Shown: positions 6,052-7,912 of the stretch, piece by piece
Numbering within the stretch: position 1 is the stretch's first letter
How the letters are laid out: every line of letters starts with the position of its first letter
NCBI GenBank assembly: GCA_017553245.1
Contig: JAFZMT010000241.1
Coordinates: 1 to 7,912, forward strand
Direction of reading: 5' to 3'
Length of the DNA: 7,912 bases
Source of the DNA: Methanomicrobium sp.
GTDB lineage: Archaea > Halobacteriota > Methanomicrobia > Methanomicrobiales > Methanomicrobiaceae
Notes under the pieces: model-generated
What the model was told of the DNA's origin: nothing
What the model saw: the letters and a program-made list of their open reading frames with translations, nothing else
Databases searched by the model: none
Translations under genes and position numbers: made by a program

Positions 6052-6912
6052 ATGGGCAAAATGGGCAGAAACTCAAACCGAAACAGTGGCACCGGTATAG
6101 GGGACGACGATATCGGCACGGCAAAACTGATTGAGAAATTCGACAGACTTGTCGAGAAAAAAGGGATCACCATCCGCGACGCCGACAACTTCAAGGTGAT
6201 GGAGAATGTCTTCGACGACCAGACCCTTCTTGCCCTCTACAAACTCGTAAACAAAGGGAAGATCTCGGAAATCGGCGGCTCGATTTCGACGGGAAAGGAG
6301 GCAAACGTCTTTTATGCCGAAGACGGCGACGGGGTTGCGGCGGCGCTCAAGATATACCGCATTCAGTCCGCAAATTTCAACACAATGGGCGAATACATGG
6401 CAGGCGACCCGCGTTTTTCATCGATTCGCAAGTCAAAGAAGGAGTTCATATTCGCGTGGACGAAGAAGGAATACGCAAACCTCATCCGCGCCCGCGATGC
6501 CGGAATAAACTGCCCGCAGGCGTTTTTCTTCGACCGCAACATTCTCCTCATGGAGTTTTGCGGCGACAAAGAAACGGGGACGGCATACCCGCAGCTTCGT
6601 CAGGCGGCGGCCGATTTCACAAAATCGCAGGGCGAGGAGATCTATCATGCGATTATCGCCGATATGAAGACGCTTTTTAATAAAGCAAGCCTCGTCCACG
6701 CCGATCTCTCCGAGTTCAACATCCTCTTCGACGGCGAAAAACACATTATAATCGATATGGGACAGGCAGTCCTGCCCGAACACCCTGGTGCCGTAAGATA
6801 TCTGATTCGGGACATAAAGAACATAAACCGCTTCTTCAGCCGCTTCTGCGAGCCGCTCGACGATGAGGAGATCTTTAAGGACATAGTCGGCACCGAAAGG
6901 ATGCAGCCGTAA
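6052..6912 (+). CDS. rio1: Rio1-type atypical serine/threonine kinase/ATPase
   Basis: A 286-residue cytoplasmic RIO kinase. Family members act in late maturation of the small ribosomal subunit. After a Gly/Asn-rich N-terminus (1-20), a helical region leads to the RIO ATP loop STGKEAN (79-85) in place of a Gly-rich loop. Lys100 in ALKIYR is the expected ATP-anchoring lysine, LMEFCG (166-171) is the hinge, LVHADLSEFN (214-223) is the catalytic loop with Asp218 and Asn223, and IIDMGQAV (233-240) holds the metal-binding Asp235. STGKEA and the IDMGQAV pattern indicate Rio1 rather than Rio2, and no Rio2 winged-helix domain is present. All catalytic residues are intact. The start at 6052 is the first ATG after an in-frame stop, but its ribosome-binding site is weak (AGGG at 6035-6038); an ATG at 6061 is possible. 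It is probably co-transcribed with the antiporter. Confidence 0.95.
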   Translation: MGKMGRNSNRNSGTGIGDDDIGTAKLIEKFDRLVEKKGITIRDADNFKVMENVFDDQTLLALYKLVNKGKISEIGGSISTGKEANVFYAEDGDGVAAALKIYRIQSANFNTMGEYMAGDPRFSSIRKSKKEFIFAWTKKEYANLIRARDAGINCPQAFFFDRNILLMEFCGDKETGTAYPQLRQAAADFTKSQGEEIYHAIIADMKTLFNKASLVHADLSEFNILFDGEKHIIIDMGQAVLPEHPGAVRYLIRDIKNINRFFSRFCEPLDDEEIFKDIVGTERMQP

Positions 6913-6925
6913 ATGCCGTGTAACA

Positions 6926-6935
6926 TGTATATAAT
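6926..6935 (+). promoter_or_regulatory. TATA box of the second lipoprotein gene
   Basis: A TATA-like GTATATAATC (6928-6937) lies in the 39-nt gap after rio1. A start about 25 bp beyond it falls at roughly 6952-6958, on or beside the two candidate start codons. This suggests a leaderless message separate from rio1. Confidence 0.55.
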
Positions 6936-6951
6936 CAAATAAACTCAATTA

Positions 6952-7812
6952 ATGGATATGAAAATAAAATTCTCAGGAATAACAGTAATACTCGCGGTTC
7001 TTCTTATCGCATTCCTCCTTGTCGCGGGATGCACTCAGAACGCCGCGACGCAGACAGGCACGCAGACGCCTGCGGCAACACAGACAACGCCGGCAACGAG
7101 CGTTCCGACAGGGCAGGCAACCGCTGCAGCCGCAACTCAGACCGTAACGCCGACGCAGACCGCAACACCCGATTCATCGGATTACAAGGTAGATACCGAA
7201 TTCGAGGGCAGCGGCGACCGCGACGTCTCCGTCAACCTCAAGGGCGGCATTGTCCGCATGCTTACGTTCACACAGCCGAAATATGCGGATTCGTCCGTGG
7301 TTATCAGAACCGGCGATGCCATCTTCGTTTTCGAAAACGCCCTCAGCAACGAGGCTAAGGCTGCATACACCGGCGATGCCGGCAAAGGCGCGGGAACCCC
7401 CTACATCTGGTCGCAGGCTTTCTACGTCCCGCAGGACATTGAGACCGCCTTTACGATAGACACGACCGGCGACTGGAAGGCAGACGTGAAGGTGCCGCTT
7501 GCAATCAACGCGATTCCTCCAATCAGCTTAAGAGGTCTCGGTGACGCTGCAAGTCCGTTCTTCCAGATAAATCCGGGCGATTATGAGATAGACGCCTCGC
7601 TCGAAAATGCCGATAATTTCGGGGTTACCCTCATGAGCTTTGACGGAAAGATTTACCCGCTGGATACTCCGAAGTTCACGGATGCGCAGTTAAACGGCAA
7701 TACACGTGAGGTAAAGATTCCGTTCAAAGTCGAAGACGGCAACAATTACCTTGTAAACGTTATCTGCAACGGCAAGTGGGAATTAACGCTTGCGCCTGCA
7801 GGCAGTAATTGA
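6952..7812 (+). CDS. Lipoprotein with two related beta-rich domains, function unknown
   Basis: A 286-residue exported lipoprotein. A basic N-terminus and hydrophobic stretch (residues 8-24) end at the lipobox LVAGC, with Cys27 as the lipid-anchor site. Residues 28-75 are a Thr/Gln/Ala/Pro linker with TQT and TPT repeats. The remainder appears to hold two copies of one fold, at about 85-182 and 194-282. Each copy has a GD-containing start followed by an L/I-x-x-G-x segment, a central strand pair (SSVVIRTGDAIF and GVTLMSFDGKIY), and a closing G-x-W strand (TTGDWKADVKVP and CNGKWELTLAP). I infer tandem beta-sandwich domains, as in binding or adhesion proteins. The ATG at 6958 (MKIKFSG) is an equally good start. 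No Shine-Dalgarno sequence is seen. The domain family is not recognised. Confidence 0.85.
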   Translation: MDMKIKFSGITVILAVLLIAFLLVAGCTQNAATQTGTQTPAATQTTPATSVPTGQATAAAATQTVTPTQTATPDSSDYKVDTEFEGSGDRDVSVNLKGGIVRMLTFTQPKYADSSVVIRTGDAIFVFENALSNEAKAAYTGDAGKGAGTPYIWSQAFYVPQDIETAFTIDTTGDWKADVKVPLAINAIPPISLRGLGDAASPFFQINPGDYEIDASLENADNFGVTLMSFDGKIYPLDTPKFTDAQLNGNTREVKIPFKVEDGNNYLVNVICNGKWELTLAPAGSN

Positions 7813-7912
7813 AAAAAGAGAATTTTTCTTTTTTTCTTTTTTTTAGCTGTTCTTTTTGCTGTTTTTCAGTTGTCTCTTTTTTTTGTTGTTCGTTGATTTC
7901 GCTGTTTATCGA
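7760..7912 (-). CDS. Doubtful C-terminal end of a convergent gene
   Basis: On the minus strand one frame is open from the window edge for 50 codons, ending in TAA at 7762-7760. It reads as a Lys/Glu/Gln-rich tail (for example NEQQKKETTEKQQKEQLKK). The bias may simply reflect a T-rich terminator read backwards, and the frame would overlap the lipoprotein gene by 53 nt. I list it because the other two minus frames are blocked while this one stays open. The sequence beyond the edge is needed to judge it. Confidence 0.15.
   Translation of the reverse strand, partial: SINSEINEQQKKETTEKQQKEQLKKRKKEKFSFFNYCLQAQALIPTCRCR
7823..7884 (+). terminator. T-rich transcription end after the second lipoprotein gene
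   Basis: Runs of 5, 7 and 8 T (7823-7827, 7829-7835, 7837-7844) begin 11 nt after the stop, followed by runs of 5 at 7853-7857 and 7862-7866 and of 8 at 7877-7884. Dense T tracts on the coding strand are the usual archaeal termination signal. A weak hairpin, AAAAAAG at 7812-7818 with CTTTTTT at 7828-7834, is possible but not needed. Confidence 0.7.

Noticed and set aside
6433..6948. 171-codon antisense ORF over the Rio1 gene
   Set aside because: It mirrors the conserved Rio1 catalytic region, and its product has no domain or plausible start context.
7040..7170. Tandem DNA repeat in the second lipoprotein linker
   Set aside because: The repetition follows from Thr/Gln/Pro/Ala coding and shows no regular nucleotide unit; it is described with the gene.

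Overview
The window looks archaeal, most likely from a methanogen of the Methanomicrobiales; a Methanocorpusculum-like genome is my guess and is not proven. The evidence is an archaeal-type tyrosyl-tRNA synthetase closely resembling the Methanocaldococcus jannaschii enzyme, a Rio1-type kinase, TATA boxes placed so that some messages would be nearly leaderless, T-rich ends after genes, and two lipoproteins with long Thr/Gln/Ala/Pro linkers of a kind common in methanogens. No rRNA, tRNA, CRISPR array, transposase or phage gene is visible.

Layout. At the left edge a partial secreted-protein gene (1-208, minus) diverges from a membrane-anchored beta-propeller surface protein (399-1652, plus). Between them each gene has its own copy of the same promoter block, arranged as an inverted repeat (256-292 and 343-377, with 22 bp identical). 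All complete genes from here on read rightward: tyrosyl-tRNA synthetase (1739-2689), a small lipoprotein (2832-3437), a two-part cation/H+ antiporter with a cytoplasmic RCK module (3759-6017), a Rio1 kinase (6052-6912) and a second lipoprotein (6952-7812), followed by strong T tracts.

The most unusual material lies between genes. Before the first lipoprotein there is an 18-bp perfect palindrome running into about five copies of an ~18-bp repeat. Before the antiporter there are eleven consecutive degenerate 11-bp units with T-rich cores in register, ending at a TATA box; this suggests curved or histone-positioned DNA. The leader that follows holds a 27-codon upstream ORF overlapping the antiporter start.

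How the genes fit together. Two are housekeeping (tRNA charging; ribosome maturation through Rio1), one controls cation and pH balance, and four encode exported or surface-anchored proteins of unknown function. Only the antiporter and rio1 are spaced like an operon (34 nt apart). The other genes seem to have their own promoters. I found no convincing new defence or mobile system; the novelty is in the repeat-based regulatory regions and the uncharacterised surface proteins.
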